A stretch of 64,000 bases of DNA from Muribaculaceae bacterium (GTDB taxonomy: Bacteria; Bacteroidota; Bacteroidia; Bacteroidales; Muribaculaceae). Location: the NCBI GenBank assembly GCA_029060725.1, contig JAIDTL010000038.1, forward strand, positions 83,287 through 147,286, given 5' to 3'. This document shows positions 61,431 through 64,000 of the stretch, in pieces. The notes under the pieces were generated by a model. It saw only the letters and a program-made list of their open reading frames with translations. It ran no database searches and was not told where the DNA came from. Made by a program: the position numbers and the translations under genes. Numbering within the stretch: position 1 is the stretch's first letter; each line of letters starts with the position of its first letter.

Positions 61431-63278
61431 ATGAGTAAAAAAAGAATAATATTAAATTGGTTGCCTCCAGCCAAAATTTATTTCCCATCTCCTTCAATGA
61501 CGGTTTTGAAGGGGGCTCTGAAAAAGCACGGATACGAATGTAAAATCGTATATTGGAATATTCTACTGGAAGATATAATACGAAAATATTTTCTTGAAAT
61601 TGATCCGGAATCCCTTAATGACATTGACTTATTGGGAATTTTCTTCGCAGCAATAGCTTTGGAGAACAACGATGATGATGCATTGCTCAAACAGACATTG
61701 TTACTTGAATCGCTAAAACCATCCTATGCGGAAGCATCTTTTAATTTTAAAAGTCATATTGTCGATTGTGTTGGAGAACTCAATCGACGGATTAAGGAAA
61801 TCTTTGACTGTCATAGATTCGGAGATAGTCTTTTTTGTGGATTTTCCATGAATCTATTCCAATGGGTTGCCACATCTTACATTGGAAGAAAACTAAAGGA
61901 ACTTCATCCTAAAACTATTCAAGTAATAGGTGGTATTGGGAATTCAAATCTTGCCGAAGTCTTTTTGAATTCATTCTCATGTTTTGATGTGTCCCTTTGG
62001 GGGGAAGGTGAAGAATCAATCGTGCAATTGGCACAATCTCTGGACTTAAATGGAGTGGTTTGTAAAAACATTATAAGCCATGGTTTTGTTCGCAATGTTT
62101 CAGGTGTCATTGAATCGACAATCGGAAAATATCGATACTGGCCATTGGCTGAATGTTCGTCATGTGATTTCGATGACTTCTTTTCTGTGTATAAAGGTAA
62201 TACTGAACAAGTATCCATTCCAATAGAAAGCAGTAGAGGTTGTCATTGGAACAGATGTAAATTCTGTTTCTTGAATCAGGGATATTGCTATCGAGTTAAG
62301 TCTGTGGAAGATTTATGTATGGAGATTGAATGTCTAATAGGTAAATACGGCATATACAATTTCAGTTTTATGGATAATGACGTGATTGGTCGAGATCATA
62401 AGGTATTTAACAATATGCTTGTCGCTTTGGAGGTCATAAAGAATAAGTTTCCTAATTTTAGTATTAAATTGGCTGAAATAGTGAGCAAGGGGGTTAATCG
62501 AGATCAAATTAGAAAAATGGCACTTGCCGGATTTGATCATGTCCAAATAGGATACGAGTCTCCCAGCGACAGTTTACTCTCAAAAATAAGTAAAAAAAAT
62601 TCTTTCGCAAGTAACCTGCTATTTTGTAAGTGGGCTTCCATTTACAGAATCGACATCGGAGGCATGAATATCTTGGAAGGTTTGCTTGATGAAACGCTAT
62701 TTGACATACAAGAAGGAATAGAAAATGTCAGATTCCAACGGTTTTTTAAGCGAATAGACAAGTACAATCACAATAAGTCATGTCTAGCTATAAATAAGGT
62801 TTCGAGATATTACAAAGAGTTATCTTCTGAAGATAAAGAACTTATTTATTATCATGATCCGATTAGGCGTTACTTGCCTGAAGGATACATCGATAAGGCT
62901 TATGATTGGTCGGTATTTCATTTTGTGAGAAAATTTCAGAATCCAGAATGGAATCCTTTCTATCACGTAGATCATTATTATGAAATAAATGATTTCAGCT
63001 ATGACCTGACAGACAATGAGGAATACATATTATACTCAGAGTATCTAAATCAAGGACTACTCAAAGAAATTGAGTTCAGAAAAGACTCTTTGGAGTGGTC
63101 AATTCTGTCTTTATGCAACGAACAAGTTTTGAGCAAAGATGATATCTGTCGTGAATTAAACATAGCTAAAATCGAAATAGAACCTGTCATCAATAGTCTC
63201 TATAGAACCGGACTACTATATATAAGTAACGTGACATCCGAATGTGTCACAATTATTAACACTTCAAATATAATATGA
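61431..63278 (+). CDS. B12-binding radical SAM peptide-maturation enzyme
   Basis: A 615-residue enzyme. Residues about 1-225 resemble a cobalamin-binding Rossmann domain (TIQVIGGIGNSNLAEVF, LWGEGEESIVQLA). The radical SAM cluster motif is C271-x4-C276-x2-C279 (RGCHWNRCKFCFL), followed by YRVKSVEDLCMEIE and FSFMDNDVIG. A C-terminal winged-helix-like domain (DDICRELNIAKIEIE) follows. It is similar to RiPP-maturation radical SAM/C-methyltransferase-type enzymes; no CX3CX2C, so an unusual spacing. The GG-peptide gene starts 1 nt downstream. Confidence 0.8.
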   Translation: MSKKRIILNWLPPAKIYFPSPSMTVLKGALKKHGYECKIVYWNILLEDIIRKYFLEIDPESLNDIDLLGIFFAAIALENNDDDALLKQTLLLESLKPSYAEASFNFKSHIVDCVGELNRRIKEIFDCHRFGDSLFCGFSMNLFQWVATSYIGRKLKELHPKTIQVIGGIGNSNLAEVFLNSFSCFDVSLWGEGEESIVQLAQSLDLNGVVCKNIISHGFVRNVSGVIESTIGKYRYWPLAECSSCDFDDFFSVYKGNTEQVSIPIESSRGCHWNRCKFCFLNQGYCYRVKSVEDLCMEIECLIGKYGIYNFSFMDNDVIGRDHKVFNNMLVALEVIKNKFPNFSIKLAEIVSKGVNRDQIRKMALAGFDHVQIGYESPSDSLLSKISKKNSFASNLLFCKWASIYRIDIGGMNILEGLLDETLFDIQEGIENVRFQRFFKRIDKYNHNKSCLAINKVSRYYKELSSEDKELIYYHDPIRRYLPEGYIDKAYDWSVFHFVRKFQNPEWNPFYHVDHYYEINDFSYDLTDNEEYILYSEYLNQGLLKEIEFRKDSLEWSILSLCNEQVLSKDDICRELNIAKIEIEPVINSLYRTGLLYISNVTSECVTIINTSNII

Positions 63279-63279
63279 A

Positions 63280-63462
63280 ATGAGAGAAAAAAAGAAACCC
63301 ACATTGAAAACTCTTGATTCATTGTCATTAGATACAATGAATCAGATCAAGGGCGGACAACAGTTCCGTCAGGAACATAATAACCCTAATAAATATCAAC
63401 AGTTCGATTACACTGGTCATAGACAACATAATGGCTACGATTTTGGCTCAGTAAAAAACTAA
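63280..63462 (+). CDS. GG-leader precursor peptide 2
   Basis: A 60-residue peptide starting 1 nt after the radical SAM gene. Leader LKTLDSLSLDTMNQIKGG is of the GG-Bacteroidales natural-product type (radical-SAM-associated, TIGR04149-like). The core of 33 residues is rich in Gln, Asn, Tyr, His (HNNPNKYQQFDYTGHRQHN) and has no Cys, leaving aromatic or side-chain C-H positions as the likely modification sites. It is expected to be modified by the adjacent enzyme and exported by the C39 transporter. Confidence 0.82.
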   Translation: MREKKKPTLKTLDSLSLDTMNQIKGGQQFRQEHNNPNKYQQFDYTGHRQHNGYDFGSVKN

Positions 63463-63605
63463 AGTTTAAATCAGGCTATATCATAGAAACTATGTTCCAA
63501 TCGTAATAAGCGAAAATATCAACAGTGATATTGATTCACTTTATTTAAATTGGATAAATAAAAACTATTCAACTGATGTTTATAACGATTCTCTGAATTT
63601 CGATT

Positions 63606-63656
63606 CCATCTCATAAAAATTCAGTCCGATTGTGTTAACTGAATTTTTTGAGATGG
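63606..63656 (+). terminator. Stem-loop after precursor 2
   Basis: CCATCTCATAAAAATTCAG (from 63606) pairs with CTGAATTTTTTGAGATGG with one bulge and a 14-nt loop. It ends the peptide operon; the following spacer to 63804 has no operator copy and no good -7 box. Confidence 0.65.
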
Positions 63657-63803
63657 TATCTTACAATTTGAATATGATAGTTTCAATTAAGTTGGTTTTA
63701 AATAAAACCTCGAAAGTTTAAAACTTATTAAGATATTGGTCCTTTATTTTTACTTTTTGCATCGAATTTTTAATTATTAGATGAGCTTTAAATTCATATA
63801 ATT

Positions 63804-64000
63804 ATGATTTCTAATAGGATAATAATTGTTGTAAATATAGTAGTTGCATCTGTAAGTCTTGTAGCAAATGCACAAAATGAGATTCATAATGACTCTATTA
63901 AAGAAATGTCTTTGACAGAGTTGGTTGTAAAAGGAGATAAACCTCAAATCAAGGGTCAGGACGGAATGATGATTGTTGACTTACCGACAATTGTCAAGGA
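63804..64000 (+). CDS. Second receptor-type outer-membrane protein, start only
   Basis: The first 65 codons of an exported protein, running off the window. A signal peptide (MISNRIIIVVNIVVASVSLVAN, then AQ) leads straight into a plug-like start (SLTELVVKGDKPQIKGQDG), similar in style to EVTVKADRIREQGD of the receptor at 55580 but without the carboxypeptidase-regulatory domain. It probably is a partner receptor of the same cluster. Confidence 0.6.
   Translation, partial: MISNRIIIVVNIVVASVSLVANAQNEIHNDSIKEMSLTELVVKGDKPQIKGQDGMMIVDLPTIVK

Noticed and set aside
1..64000. tRNA or rRNA genes
   Set aside because: No cloverleaf or rRNA-like stretch was recognised on either strand by eye; a tRNA scan would be decisive.

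Overview
The window looks like chromosomal DNA of a gut-type member of the Bacteroidales. The signs are Bacteroidetes promoters (TTTG, about 20 bp, TAnnTTTG), Bacteroidetes-only families (NVEAL peptide, BF3164-type lipoprotein, GLPGLI protein, RteC, DUF3873, GG-leader natural-product peptides) and a complete CTnDOT-type transfer region. The species cannot be fixed from sequence alone.

Layout. (1) 1-8.1 kb, mostly minus strand: a cell-envelope/secretion cluster with signal peptidase I (cut by the window edge), a BF3164-type lipoprotein, an NVEAL Cys-containing small peptide, a membrane-anchored thioredoxin-fold protein, a large transglutaminase-like lipoprotein, a MauE/DoxX-type membrane protein, a DUF3244-like secreted protein and a TPR/HTH lipoprotein-regulator. 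(2) 8.3-11.1 kb: two equal-length 418-bp direct repeats around a coiled-coil membrane protein and a tiny winged-helix-like gene, followed by a 156-nt nested hairpin. (3) 11.1-41 kb: the core of an integrative conjugative element (ICE). It holds PcfK/PcfJ and DUF3873 genes; a minus-strand tra operon running traA (ParA) to traQ and lysozyme; a repeat-rich, probably centromere-like region; an oriT-like hairpin; mobA, mobB relaxase and mobC coupling protein; and an rteC / rteB-like regulatory pair. No integrase or excisionase is visible, so the ICE ends lie outside the window or have been lost.

(4) Cargo inside or beside the ICE is AT-rich and mosaic: a nuclease-like/PRTase-like gene pair (13.7-15.3 kb), a lipoprotein plus outer-membrane barrel pair flanked by a broken second copy of the lysozyme gene (15.4-17.6 kb), a TetR / DarB-like ketosynthase III / TetR module (41.2-43.8 kb), a 604-residue candidate nuclease and a Septu-like ATPase/HNH pair (43.9-49.0 kb), a likely group II intron fragment, and an intact IS21-family element (49,714-52,404) with a 6-bp target duplication.

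(5) 52.8-64 kb is the most unusual region. It is a secreted-peptide (RiPP-like) cluster with a ThiF/E1-like adenylyltransferase, a PAS-LuxR regulator, a FeeM/LuxI-like GNAT acyl-amino-acid synthase, two GG-leader precursor peptides, a TonB-receptor-type protein, a GLPGLI protein, a C39-peptidase ABC exporter, a miniature HlyD-like anchor, a B12-type radical SAM enzyme and the start of a second receptor-type protein. Three promoters here, and a fourth 36 kb away in front of the lipoprotein/outer-membrane gene pair, share a 16-bp inverted repeat (YCACMC-TTTK-RGGTGR) placed exactly 22 bp from a TAnnTTTG -7 box. I infer one regulon, possibly density-controlled, that joins signal synthesis, peptide maturation and export, uptake and a lipoprotein/barrel pair.
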